A DNA stretch of 64,000 nucleotides from Aphidius gifuensis (Eukaryota; Arthropoda; Insecta; Hymenoptera; Braconidae), in contig NC_057791.1 of NCBI RefSeq assembly GCF_014905175.1, forward strand, positions 8,814,492 to 8,878,491. The letters run 5' to 3'. This document shows positions 43,261 to 54,249 of the stretch, piece by piece. Each line of letters starts with the position of its first letter. The stretch's first letter is position 1. Position numbers and translations under genes: made by a program. The notes under the pieces are model-generated. The model had not been told where the DNA came from. It ran no database searches and saw only the letters and a list, made by a program, of their open reading frames with translations.

Positions 43261-43788
43261 TCAACGAAATTTACAATAAGAATGTTGTACAGTTGCACCA
43301 CTACCTCGGAGAAAATGGAAACGCTTATTTTTAAATTTTTGAATCAGTTTTTTATACATTGTCATTATAGTATTGTCGTTGAGTTTAGTATCGTCGCCAA
43401 ACAGGCGTTGGAAACTCGAAAGATTTCCGCCATTGGAAAACCAATGTAGAGCAACAATGCAATAGCAACCACACACATTAGACGAAAAATCTTGAAGCCT
43501 TTTATTATTATACTCGTAACAGACAGTGTTCCTTCTAAGGACATAGCTGAAGCGTGGATCGGTAGGTCTTTGTCCAAAACTATCGAAGTATATTCCATAG
43601 CCAAAATGATCGATAAATAATGCGACCCAATGAGATCCTGGCTGGTTATGATTGTCTGTATTTGCAATTATTGCACACGGCTTTGGCCAGACAAAAGGAA
43701 GTTTGTCTACAGGATAAATTCCACCAACAGAGATATCTGTATACGGTAAAGCTCTAGCTAGCTGTTGAGTATCCATGAGATGAATCAC
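43261..43788 (-). CDS. Polinton B maturation protease (adenain-like)
   Basis: 175 residues, intact, starting MIHLMDTQQLARALP. The catalytic set is His53 (GSHWVALF), Asp69 (IYFDSFGQ), Gln99 (KRLQDFSS) and Cys106 (NVCGCYC). It lies directly downstream of the capsid genes and is co-oriented with them. Its likely substrates are the basic protein (45182-45766) and the capsid precursors. It is distantly related to the 121-residue protease of Polinton A. Confidence 0.92.
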   Translation of the reverse strand: MIHLMDTQQLARALPYTDISVGGIYPVDKLPFVWPKPCAIIANTDNHNQPGSHWVALFIDHFGYGIYFDSFGQRPTDPRFSYVLRRNTVCYEYNNKRLQDFSSNVCGCYCIVALHWFSNGGNLSSFQRLFGDDTKLNDNTIMTMYKKLIQKFKNKRFHFLRGSGATVQHSYCKFR

Positions 43789-43843
43789 GCTATCCTGCGC
43801 TGCTTAGACTAATATATATTTTTATTTTCACTCTTCTTTATAT

Positions 43844-45175
43844 TTAATTACTATAATCCATTATAACTTGACGGCTGGAGTCTATTTCGATAATATTATC
43901 ATATTCGGCATAAACAAGACAATTAACGACTTGCGCCAAAGCTTCACTGAAGCGTACTTCAATACGCAGGCTACCACTCTTAATTAAGTTCCAATGACCA
44001 GCACTATGTGCGGAAAGATCTGGTGTTAAGTCAAAAGCAAATAACGTATAACCTTTTCTATAGCTATCTCTATCTATTTGCATGCCATGGTCTCCAAAAT
44101 GAATACCAGTACCAGAAAAAAGTGTATGGTATGCCTCAGCATCAAATATATTATTGGAAAATGTAGGCTGCAACGGTTTTCCAGGTATTTGTTTACCATC
44201 GACGTAGAGACATAGAAAATTTATATTAAAGTGTTGGAAGTAGAATGGATTATAGAGCCTATTACCATTGAAGCCCCGGTTATCAACAAATCCAATAACA
44301 ACTCGCTTAGGCAAAGTACCAATAATAATATTGTCGAGACAATTTCCAAGGATTCCTGCGGTGAGTAAAAAACTCTTGACCTCCACTCTAGTAAGGGGAT
44401 ATTTAGCTGTCGTTTTCGCTAAGGCTTTTGCATGAGCAATCATAATATGAGGATTTAGCTTGACTCGGCGTACAATCAATGACGCTTCTAATATTTGTAT
44501 TTTATAATCCTTGTCGTTTGAGGCATCCATTAAACAAAATTCTTGTTTTGACCGTGTGAGATTAATTTTCATTTCAATCCCGTTCAATAAAAATTTTTCC
44601 TGGTTAAATACATCAACATGTAAATGCCCAATCATCTCAAATTGTTTTCCGGCATTTGTATGAACACATCTGGCAACTAAGCCTTCATTTTTTGCATCTG
44701 CAGCAACAACACTATTTGTATTCATACGTCCAGGAGTGTCAGGATACCATAACGCTAGTTGAAGATGACTATTTGTTGCATCATATCCATAATTAAGAAT
44801 TGTTTCAATGTATGCTCTGTAAGGATATGTGCTATTTGAAGCTGATACTAATTTTTGATTGAATAATACATCAACTTTTTGAAAGAGACTGTGGAGTGTT
44901 AAATTAACTGGGCCTACAGCGTCAGTTGCCGGTGCTACTGCCCCATTTTTATCCACAATCTTAGCACGAATTTTTAACAGTGTATGTGGTAAGTCTATAT
45001 ATTCCTCACTTGTTCCAGGTACATGAAATTCGATTTGCGAATCATCACTCATTGAACTAATAGGATTGTAATAAGCCCACGTAGAATCTTCGATCGTTGT
45101 TTGTGTTGGAGGTATTGTAAATAAGTCAAGCTCCGACTTTGTACACTCACACGAATTATTATGTAAAAAAGACAT
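43844..45175 (-). CDS. Polinton B major capsid protein (double jelly roll)
   Basis: 443 residues, intact, starting MSFLHNNSCECTKSELDLF. The opening (TKSELDLFTIPPTQTTI), the strand IEFHVPGTSEEYIDL, the loop LNGIEMKINLTRSKQEF, and the ending with AGHWNLIKSGSLRIEVRF and LVYAEYDNIIEID are typical of the hexon-like capsid proteins of adintoviruses and Polintons. It forms the trimeric capsomers. The gene is followed by the protease and preceded, six bases upstream, by the basic protein gene, an operon-like packing. It is much better preserved than the capsid gene of Polinton A and clearly from another lineage. Confidence 0.92.
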   Translation of the reverse strand: MSFLHNNSCECTKSELDLFTIPPTQTTIEDSTWAYYNPISSMSDDSQIEFHVPGTSEEYIDLPHTLLKIRAKIVDKNGAVAPATDAVGPVNLTLHSLFQKVDVLFNQKLVSASNSTYPYRAYIETILNYGYDATNSHLQLALWYPDTPGRMNTNSVVAADAKNEGLVARCVHTNAGKQFEMIGHLHVDVFNQEKFLLNGIEMKINLTRSKQEFCLMDASNDKDYKIQILEASLIVRRVKLNPHIMIAHAKALAKTTAKYPLTRVEVKSFLLTAGILGNCLDNIIIGTLPKRVVIGFVDNRGFNGNRLYNPFYFQHFNINFLCLYVDGKQIPGKPLQPTFSNNIFDAEAYHTLFSGTGIHFGDHGMQIDRDSYRKGYTLFAFDLTPDLSAHSAGHWNLIKSGSLRIEVRFSEALAQVVNCLVYAEYDNIIEIDSSRQVIMDYSN

Positions 45176-45181
45176 GGTTAT

Positions 45182-45766
45182 TTAAGAAAAAATATCGTAC
45201 ACGTTACGTTTATTTTTCTTTTTTATTGATCTTTTTCTTTTATTATTTTTCTTTATATTTTTCCTCTTTTTTTTACCACCACCTTTCTGGACTCTAGAAC
45301 GAGATTTTTGCTTCTTGACGCGTGGACGACCACTACCTTTCTGATTACGTTTTTTCTTCATCACACCCTTTTGTTTATTAATACCAGAGCCTTTTTGAAT
45401 ATTTTTTCGACGGCGCTTTTTCTTATGACTACTGCTACCACCCCCACGGTTATTCCACAATGTTTCTAAATTATCTACTGCTTTACGTTTGAGTCGGTGA
45501 CCAGATTCTTTTAATCGTGTCTCTAATGATTTTTTAAAATCAGATTTATGGGTTAGTACATCATCCAATACACTAACTCCAGCCTGCCACAACTCTTCAC
45601 CAACAGGTTTAGCTACTCTTTGTAATATAGGATATACTGTTCTATACAATCCCTTGAGAAAACCTCCAACACCGTTTCCTCGCTGATTATAAGTAATGTA
45701 TTGACGTTGATGAGTTGTTACACCACCACCGACTTGATTGTCATAATACTTTAAATACATTGACAT
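45182..45766 (-). CDS. Basic core/minor capsid protein of Polinton B
   Basis: 194 residues, intact. Residues 1-110 contain a Gly-rich start and an amphipathic helix region (GGFLKGLYRTVYPILQRVAK), recalling the membrane-active or core minor proteins of adenoviruses and adintoviruses. The rest is extremely Lys/Arg-rich, with QKGSG or QKGGG repeated about four times. These Gly-containing motifs resemble the small-residue sites cut by adenain-type proteases. DNA condensation in the virion is the likely role, by inference. It sits six bases upstream of the capsid gene. Confidence 0.75.
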   Translation of the reverse strand: MSMYLKYYDNQVGGGVTTHQRQYITYNQRGNGVGGFLKGLYRTVYPILQRVAKPVGEELWQAGVSVLDDVLTHKSDFKKSLETRLKESGHRLKRKAVDNLETLWNNRGGGSSSHKKKRRRKNIQKGSGINKQKGVMKKKRNQKGSGRPRVKKQKSRSRVQKGGGKKKRKNIKKNNKRKRSIKKKNKRNVYDIFS

Positions 45767-45768
45767 AA

Positions 45769-46544
45769 TTAATCAATTTTTTGAAAATGAACCGTCATGG
45801 TCAAAGGGTCATCCCCAAATAAGACTATGTGGTCATTAGAATCTTTTATAATACATGATATTGTTTGAAAAGTCTGTTGAATTACTGGTAAATAATAAGG
45901 CTGGAAATTCACATTATAATTCCCACCATACTTATATTCATTACTATCAAAAGGTACAATTCTTAAAATTTGTTTATTTTATCACTTATAATATATGGTG
46001 AACAAATATCACAATAAACATACAATAAGTTTGGCAATGCTCTCAACAAACTGGCTGGTTTTTCACTAAGACGTATAACAATTTTTTTGGAAAATAATAA
46101 TCCACACTCTATGTAATTAAAGCCTAGAATATCTGACAATTTTTTTGTTAGTGTTATTGAATGTGAAGCACAGGTTTCACCACAAATTTTTTTTATACTG
46201 GTAAAGCGTGTTTGGGAATTAAATTTGAATTCAAAATGTTGATTCAGTATTTTATCTCCATTCAAGGCATTAATTATTGCCTCAGTATTTTGATAAACGC
46301 CATGAGGTAAAAATATCGTAATACCCCCCGACTGTGTTACATCAACACCTATACAACCTTCTTGAGGGTAGACATGTAAAAAACCGATAGGTATATTTAT
46401 ATCACAGAGACCAACAACCCACTCGCCCTCCAAATTGATTTCACGTGGTAGTTGTATACTAAATTCTGATGCATTATTATTAGGATAAAATTCAGTACTT
46501 TTGTTACTAACAAGTGTGAGGTAAAAATTTCTGTCATTATTCAT
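45769..46544 (-). pseudogene. Polinton B penton-like capsid protein, one frameshift near the C-terminus
   Basis: It starts MNNDRNFYLTLVSNKSTEF with ASEFSIQLPREINLEGEW and VGLCDINIPIGF, the characteristic opening of Polinton penton proteins. The frame ends early at 45963 after 193 residues. The following 65 codons (to 45769) are open in another frame and read FDSNEYKYGGNYNV...VLFGDDPLTMTVHF, a typical C-terminus of this family. So one indel in an A/T run near 45970 separates the two. The start ATG overlaps the integrase stop (ATGA). Confidence 0.85.
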
Positions 46545-47628
46545 TGTAGATTACTTGCAGGAATCCAGCTATCAAATTTCGATGGCCAATCCAGCCAGTG
46601 TACAAAATATTCTTTTCGCTTGCCTTTACCACGTGTTTTTAGAATTTTTCGATTTTAAATACACTTTCTTCAATGTTTTTGTTGACTGGAGACAATTCAA
46701 CCTCATAAAACATACCATCAATAACTTCACCAGCTAAATCGGCTAACTCATAAATTGGTTTGCCTTGACGTGATGTAGCTTTCGTTATTTTAAATATTTC
46801 CTGAGACCATGAAGGGGTATATCCTTTCTGAATTCACCTTTCGCTGTACTGATGCGCACACGGTCATTTACTTTATATTTAAATCGATCAACTATTTTTT
46901 CATCATCATAACGACTTTCTATTTTTTCTAACGATTTCCAAATTATTTATCGTCACTGCAGCTGGTGTCATTTTAATCGATGTATGAATAGAATTATTGT
47001 ACCCATCGACAATTTGTTGTAATATATCTATATATTTATGTGTTCTTTTATGTGTAAAATAACGCCAAATACGTTCTTTTATTGTACGTATTACGCGTTC
47101 TACAATTGATGCTTTTATGTCAGGATTTCTTGCCACTCGAAAATAAATATTAGCATCGCTTAACATCTTTTGGATAATTTTGTTTTTAAACTCACTTCCA
47201 GAATCGGTCTGTAAAAAAACAGGCATACGGCCATTGCTCTTTCTAAATATACGTTCAATTCCTGAACATACTTCAGGACCGGTTTTATTTTTTAATGGTT
47301 CAATCCATAAAAATTTACTAAATACATCAATAACAACAAGTAAAAAGTTATACCATTATTTTCTGATTTTATACTTTGCAAATCTGCTAAATCAGCTTCC
47401 CAAACAGAATCGATGCCTGATACATTATAATGTAAACGCGGAAATTTACGTTTGACAGGTTTGTGTAATGTATACGCGTCTTGTGAATTTAAATACTCTT
47501 TTATTTTATCGCTTAAATCTGGATATTTTGCTACAATATTACGTGCACCAGTATAAGCAACAGGATTTGATAAATCATAATAAATATTTGCAATGGGTGT
47601 ATTATTTTTTATATTTTTCTATTAGTAT
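46541..47628 (-). pseudogene. Polinton B integrase with chromodomain-like tail, at least four frameshifts
   Basis: The retroviral-type integrase is read from about 47610 to 46541. The catalytic core has Asp in VWEADLADL (about 47390), Asp in FLQTDSGSEF (about 47210) and Glu in ASIVERVIRTIKERI (about 47105), and the tail ends in EYFVHWLDWPSKFDSWIP (about 46590), a chromodomain signature. Frame changes occur near 47345, 46940, 46825 and 46645, and I could not find an ATG in frame after the preceding gene's stop at 47631. All the pieces remain readable, and none has a substitution-type stop inside. Its stop TGA overlaps the ATG of the penton gene. Confidence 0.9.
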
Positions 47629-48406
47629 TTATGAGGTCTTTTTTGACTTTTTCTTTTCGGGGCTTAGTCTTTGCCATGATACTTCAGGTTCACCACTAGT
47701 AGTTGGTTGCTCACCATCCGGAAATTGCGGCTCAAGTCTTTTACTAACTCTGTGATTTGGGCGGTCGGCTAATGGCGTTGAAAACAATATTGTCTCTTCA
47801 TCATCTTCATCTTCTGAAATGATAGGTGACTTCCAGAAATTGTCATTACCTACAAAATTACGTGGAGTATTTATACCACGGAGAAACTTTGCAAATTCTT
47901 CTTGACCAACAGCATTATGACTTTTACGATAACGTAAAGCATCATTCAATAAATCAACAATATTTGTATTGGGTATTTTATTGTTGTTTATACTTATGTG
48001 TCCAGATTTATCCCATTTGAAACGCTTATCTATATCCGCAGTGTTAATATGATCAATTAATGCCTTAGCTTTTGCTGATATCGCGGAGGAACACTTTTAT
48101 TATATTCTCGACAGGGTACGATGAATCCTCTGTAGTATCATCGATATCTTTATATGTTAATTTTGTATGTGGTCTGTCACCATCACTATTAAAAAATAAA
48201 AATCGCCTAAATAACTCACGATATTCACTCCATTTTTCAGCATCATTTTTAGAAGAATTTAAAATTTTTGTAAGTTCTTTATCAAGCCGTGATGTTGGAT
48301 CCCCCGGTGTTTGGATACTTGTTAATGCATGATTTTCATTTTCAAGCGACTTGAGTTTATTTATAGAATCGTGAGGTACGAGGGCCATCTTACGTGTATG
48401 CTCCAT
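47629..48406 (-). pseudogene. Conserved Polinton protein of unknown function (B copy), one frameshift
   Basis: It starts MEHTRKMALVPHDSIN and continues with a helical, acidic segment (FLFFNSDGDRPHTKL) to 48065. A frameshift near 48085 then leads into a second part (NTNIVDLLNDALRYRKS, then an acidic linker and a Lys-rich end) finishing at 47629. Its position between ATPase-side genes and integrase corresponds to 30056-30983 of Polinton A. The function is unknown. Confidence 0.7.
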
Positions 48407-48409
48407 ATT

Positions 48410-48766
48410 TTACGCCAAATTTTTAAATAAAAGATTTATTATAGGCGTAATTAATAAGGCTAAAATACCAATACAATGCTTTATGATAATTTTCTTTTTA
48501 GATGCCCAACTTATTTTTGAAATTAATTGTCTCAAAATTTTCTTATATTTTTTTAGCTTCCTTTTTTCCTTATCTTTTATTGGTAAAACCCCTTTCAAAT
48601 AATTCAAAATGATTTCACAAATACAATGAATAAATTTAGAATCACTGTGTTGAAGTATTGCTCGACGCTGTTTTGGATTAGCATGAACAAGTGATGTTAA
48701 TAATATTGTATTTTTCCGATCAAATGGTATTCTCAAAGGCACCCGCTTTGGTGTGTTGTCAGACAT
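48410..48766 (-). CDS. Small conserved Polinton protein with C-terminal membrane helix
   Basis: 118 residues, intact. Its core is NTILLTSLVHANPKQRRAIL, then FIHCICEIILNYLKG, a pattern seen in small Polinton proteins near the ATPase. A very basic stretch (KDKEKRKLKKYKKI) follows, and then a hydrophobic C-terminus (IGILALLITPIINLLF) that would be a tail anchor. Its function is unknown. Confidence 0.7.
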   Translation of the reverse strand: MSDNTPKRVPLRIPFDRKNTILLTSLVHANPKQRRAILQHSDSKFIHCICEIILNYLKGVLPIKDKEKRKLKKYKKILRQLISKISWASKKKIIIKHCIGILALLITPIINLLFKNLA

Positions 48767-48845
48767 TATAGATGTACAACTGGTAAATTTAAAGATGGAT
48801 CACTATTATTTATATCACGTACTTGTTTTGGGACATACACATAAT

Positions 48846-49445
48846 TTACAGGGTCACTAGAAAAATAGTCCTAATACGAATGTTTTCAGGTGTTGACTGA
48901 TTCAAATCAATTAATAAGTAACCATGTGGCGCTGATGTAGCATCTAAATAAGCTTCTTGAATAAATTTTGTATTCAATGGGGATATTTGTCTAGCAAGAT
49001 GAGAAATTTGAGCTTTGTCACGAGGATTTTTGAAAACAACAATATAATTTGTATTCAAAGAAATTTCCCTATAAAATTTTCCCCCATGGAATAAATTTTG
49101 TGATAATAATAATACACTTAAATTACGGTGATGTGAACCCTTGGTAAATATATCTAATACAGATGAACCACTACTACTTTCACGCATTAAATCATCCATT
49201 ATGATTAACTTTTTTTTTTTAATATCATTAAAATCTTTCATGTCTGGTAACCCTTCTTGAAATTCAACATTTTTATATTCAGTATACACAGGTTGCCATT
49301 CGGCGTAATATAGAATAATACGGTCAAATTCAGTATCACATAATCCCGATAATTCTTTTAAGAAACGTTTAGTCCAAACACTTTTACCAGCCCCTGACGG
49401 TCCTGAAATAATAATTTTAAATGGATGTGTCATTTGCCAAGCCAT
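48846..49445 (-). CDS. Polinton B packaging ATPase (FtsK/A32 type)
   Basis: An intact frame. I prefer the internal ATG at 49445 (MAWQMTHPFK) because homologues start just before the Walker A; the upstream ATG at 49502 adds 19 residues without similarity. Walker A is GPSGAGKSVW, Walker B is KKLIIMDDLMRE, and a sensor region LSVLLLSQNLFHGG follows. This enzyme drives genome packaging into the capsid. About 199 residues, normal for the family. Confidence 0.92.
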   Translation of the reverse strand: MAWQMTHPFKIIISGPSGAGKSVWTKRFLKELSGLCDTEFDRIILYYAEWQPVYTEYKNVEFQEGLPDMKDFNDIKKKKLIIMDDLMRESSSGSSVLDIFTKGSHHRNLSVLLLSQNLFHGGKFYREISLNTNYIVVFKNPRDKAQISHLARQISPLNTKFIQEAYLDATSAPHGYLLIDLNQSTPENIRIRTIFLVTL

Positions 49446-49526
49446 GATGATAACTGAAAAAAAATTTGGTGTGGGTGTATATTCAATAAAAACATTAAAC
49501 AATTCATTTTTTTATTCAAGATTTAT

Positions 49527-52500
49527 TCATATAACATATTTAGCACGTTTATTTACAGTATTATTACATGTATTATACTCAGTCGTTAAGTCCCTAGGTC
49601 TTTTTTTACTGGTATTATACAGGCTAGTATTATACTCAGTAGTTAAGCCCCCATGTCTTTTTTTACCGCTATTATACATAGTATTATAACCATACGGTAA
49701 TGTATTATTCATGTTAGCCGTAAATTTCCGTTTCGGTCCGGTAACACGTACAATTTTCGATTCTGATATTGTATGTACATCATGTTCTTTAGTTCTACGT
49801 ATTGAGTCACAAGTTACAATAATTTTGTCGTTTTCACCATCAGTTAAAGTCTTAATACTATCATAATTGACTAATTTTTGAGCATTAACGTCAAGGCGCA
49901 CACCTTTTAATTTACATACTTTACTTATTGTACCATCAGGTTTTTCAGCAATATAACTATAAAATTTAGGGCCCCCAGAAATAAAAGTTTCTATGTAACC
50001 ACCATCAAGCTCATCAGTGAGATCACCTAAATAATTACCTAATGGAAGTTTATCATTTTCATTCTCAGAAATAAAACTATAGAGTCAGTATCAACATACA
50101 ATACTCGTGACTGAACTTTATCAAGATATTTGTATAATTCTAAGCGCGCATGCGCAGTCGTGAATGCGCCTAGAACTGGATTAGTTGAGCTATCAGTTCT
50201 ATCACAACTTTCAACATATTTCCAATTGACAAATAGTGTATCATCATCGATAATAGTTATGCAAGAAACTTTAATATTGGCATTTTCAATAATTTTATTA
50301 AAATCTTGAATATTTTGAATAATACTGTACATATCCGAAATATTATCCATTGCTAGCCTACCCCAAAGCGAATTCAAGTTATTTTTACTAACTTGACGTA
50401 AACCAGGATTTTTTTCAATTTTCGTAGGATCTAAATCAATTCCCTCTACTTTACTATAATTATCTATGTATGCTTGTTTTGATGCGTCATCAACGCACTC
50501 TACAGGCCAACCACTAGCTTCTTGTTTTATTTTAAAAATTTATTTATATAACCTGTAAATAGACCACCAGTTCTAGTTTTCGGGTCATATTGAGTTGTTT
50601 TATCCCAATGCCATATTTCTTTATTTGTAAAATTTTATACCCTTTCTCAACCGCTACTTTCAACTCTTCAGATACCCAAGTACCAATAAGTGCTCGTTCT
50701 GATTCATTATGAGTACAATTTTCTTGATTTAAAGTTGATGTACATGCGTTAAAAATTGGAAAAAAAAATTTTTTATGACATCCCATCGGTAATACTAGTA
50801 TATATAAATCGGGGGGTGGCAAAACTCGACATTTAATCAATCCTATCACATTACTTATGTTATTATCTGGACAAAGCTTACGTATATCATCCAGAACAAA
50901 AACTTTAGGGTGGCCTAGCGGGTAAATATTTTTCTTCAATACCGAAGGAGTGATGTGACGTCCACGTAGTATATCTTTTCAGAACCAGTAACAGTATGTG
51001 AGACACAAAATTTTCAGTTCGCCCACCAAATAAAGCATCACGAGGCAATATTGCTTCTTTATAAAAATTATTATCAATTGTTTTCAAGAAATTCTTCAAA
51101 TCTACGTTGTTTTGACACATTTTTTTAAAATCACATTCCCAAATAATAATCAATTCATAACCTTTTTTAAAATATGCATTTATGTACTCAGTATTCTCGC
51201 GCCTCGTTCTAAGCGTTGTATTATCCCTAAATCTGCATCCACATCTTTGATCAATTCAAAACAATCACAACCATGATAGTAACAACCTAAAAAGAGTATA
51301 TGGTTTTGCCATCTTCTGAAATGCCATCGACCAGATAGGGACCTACTCTACGCTCACGCCCTCTACCAGCATGAATTATTTTATCCCTTGAGAATGTTCA
51401 AGCCATAGTAGCCATTGTATAGCTATGGTAGATTGCATGTCACCTAACCTATATCCATTCTTGGGAATCAGTGCTACCTCATTCTCTTTTAAATAATTTC
51501 TACGATAAATTAATAAACTAGTCGATGCAGCAGTTAAAGCTTCGGTGAATGGGCAAACATTCCCTACTTGCATCATTAATTTTCTATATGTAATACACGC
51601 CTTCTTAAGTAATTCTACATCAGATTTACAATACATCGCCATTTCTCGTTTAAAATCAAATGGCGGGCCCTGAAGTCGTTCATTATACCATTTATCAAAT
51701 TCTTGTTGTTTTTCAATAGTCAGCGCGCGCACACCAAAGTCTTCTTTAGGTGGCAAAGGGCCAATATAATTTTGATTTTCTGGTTTATTGAAGAAAAAAG
51801 GAAAAAAACCCTTAGTCAATTCTTTGATTCCAAAAGCTTTTGGTAACGCACTTAATGGCATGAAAAAATAATTCAGCGAGTCTATAAATTTGACGTTATC
51901 GAAAGATATTAATGTAAGTCTAGTTCCTTTAACAATTGTTTGAATATTTGTTATTGGTACTCTCTTGATTATTTCACGTAAGACAAATTGAGCATCATAG
52001 CCACCGCCATTATGAGCTATACAAATTAATTTTGAGTATCTTGATTTTGACTTTAAAACTAAATCAACAAATTTTTCCATGGCATCATCACCCTGATAAA
52101 TTCGTGCGTCTCACTACAATGACAATTTTCTGTACCGTCTGACTCCGAACAAATTTCACACACTATTTGCGCACAAAAATAATTGACGATATGCATTTTT
52201 AATTGTTTATTATTTTTATATGATCTCAGCTCAGACCGTGTTTCAAAATCAAAAAATAAAAATCCATTAACTTTTTTTTCTTTACGGGCACTCTGCTTTA
52301 TCGGCCGTGGCTTCATATAACACAGGTGGTTTGGTTGTTTATGGTCTTGACAGGGTGCACAATAATAATAACCACACAAATGTTCACTGTCACGGACGTA
52401 GACTTTACGACAAATATTACATTTTTTAATTCGATTACAAACTGAAAAATTTTTTGAATACGAGTCTGGTCGTAAATGTTTTTCATAACACTGTTCACTA

Positions 52501-53771
52501 TAAAATACTCGATTACATATCAAACATTTTTTAAAATCATCATCATTACTGTTATTGATTTTACATGCCGGGAAATTTAAGCACTTGTCACATTTTGTCC
52601 AACATTGTTTATGATATTCATTTTTTGTAAACCCGATACGACACCAATCACACCAGAATTTTATATTTGTAGCCATAAATACATGCATATATTTTATAGG
52701 CGCGAAATGTTTGTCATCAGGATAATACACAATATTCAAAATTTTCATATTTTCACGCGAAACACCACGATTGAGTAAAGTTTTTTTACCATCAAAAAAA
52801 ATTGTATGACTATCATTAATATCGAAATTCCAGATAACTAATGCGGCAGATTCAGTAACTAAATAATTTTGAAATAAAATTATTTCATTGATCCCACACC
52901 CGCCAGGGGGCACACTAATGTTAGCTTTTTGACAAAGTTCGAGACCCCGCTTTTACCAGCAACTATAGTTCTTTTCTTTTTTCTTATTGATAAACACGTT
53001 ACAATAGAACGTGGCAAACATAAATATAGATTATCGTGGTTCAGTTCCAGAGCACCACGAGCCTTTTGTACCACTTGGTGCGGGACACTACCACCAGTCG
53101 TTGATTTTAATACAACCAAGTCAATAGTAAATAGATCGTTGGCTTGCACTGGATCATTACTTTGACAAATGCTACTTACAATCTCCCATAACCGTTCAAA
53201 TGTAAAATTATTGGCAGGTGTCAAGTGAGTATGCGCCTCAGAGTTCATAGAAAGGGTTTTGAAACTGAGAATAACTCGATCACGCGCATTATTTGAATAA
53301 TTTCTGATCAGCTTGTATACTTCTGCAAATGCTTCTTCAATCCATGTTTCAACTACAGTATTTTCCGGTATTTCTTTCACTTTAAAATTTATTAAATGTT
53401 TATTTAAATTATATTTTGCCACAAATGTCTGTGTTTCATCAACAATATCTATACGCTGAAAATTATTATCACTACCACCACCTGTTTGTAAAATTTCACT
53501 TAAATGATGTTGTTGTAATGGCGATTGCATGATTCGATTTATTATACCCATATCGATAAAATTATCATCAACTTCAACATCATCCAAAAGAGGTTGTTGT
53601 TGTAAAACTTCAGATTCTGTGGCAATAACGTAAATGCTGATCCAAATGCTCTTGTTGTACCCGTGGATCTATAATATTGTTCGTTAAACTACCATCGAGT
53701 AGAGTATCAATAAAAAACTCACACTCTGCACTGTTATCAACTCCAACTTCATCATCTAAAACACGCTCCAT
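49527..53771 (-). pseudogene. Polinton B DNA polymerase B, about ten frameshifts
   Basis: It starts at the ATG at 53769-53771 (MERVLDDEVG). The order is an N-terminal domain to about 52880 and a Cys/His-rich segment with several CxxC pairs at 52680-52330. The exonuclease motifs follow: Exo I FFDFETRSE about 52235, Exo II AHNGGGYDAQF about 52010 and Exo III YCKSDVELL about 51630. The polymerase motifs are A near 50950, B NSLWGRLAM about 50370 and C YVDTDS about 50090. A C-terminal tail with YNT-KKR-LTTEYNT repeats ends at 49527. Frame changes lie near 53635, 52905, 52085, 51375, 51290, 51215, 50945, 50620, 50527 and 50060. The one at 50945 removes residues of motif A itself. Every break I could trace is a small indel. 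About 1,410 codons. The motif A/B wording differs from Polinton A, so the two polymerases are separate lineages. Confidence 0.92.
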
Positions 53772-54249
53772 TTTTTAGCAACAACTTGAAAAAAAGATCT
53801 TCACACTACAGTGGTCACCGCAAAACTGATTTTTTTTTTTTCTAAATTCACCTGTTTCGTAAAATATTTTACCCGACAAAATTGAAAATTTTTCTGGCCC
53901 TCTAGTGTGAAAAAATATAACAAAAGAAATAACGAATTTTTTTTTTTTTTTCTAAACAAAATTATATTTGATAGCTGTAAAAAGAAAACAAAAAATATGA
54001 TGGGTAACCTGAAAAGTTTTTAACAATAACAAATATATCTGTAAAAAGAAGACAAAAGGAAAAAGGTATACAAAATTTTTATTTATTTATTTATTTATTA
54101 ATTTTTTTTTTTTTTGCGATACAATAATACCTGTAAAAAAAGACATACAAACAATTTATTTATTTATTTATTTTTTCATTATTTATTTATTTATTTTTTC
54201 TATACAATAATACCTGTAAAAAAGACATAAAAACAATTTATTTATTTAT
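53772..54249. other. Low-complexity spacer in Polinton B
   Basis: T-runs and TTTATTTATTTATT repeats, with GACATA(A/C)AAACAATTTATT occurring twice (about 54141 and 54222). No gene seen. Confidence 0.4.

Noticed and set aside
45182..45766. A histone or ribosomal protein
   Set aside because: The basic tail has no histone fold or ribosomal protein motif; the Gly-rich start and capsid-cluster position fit a virion core protein better.
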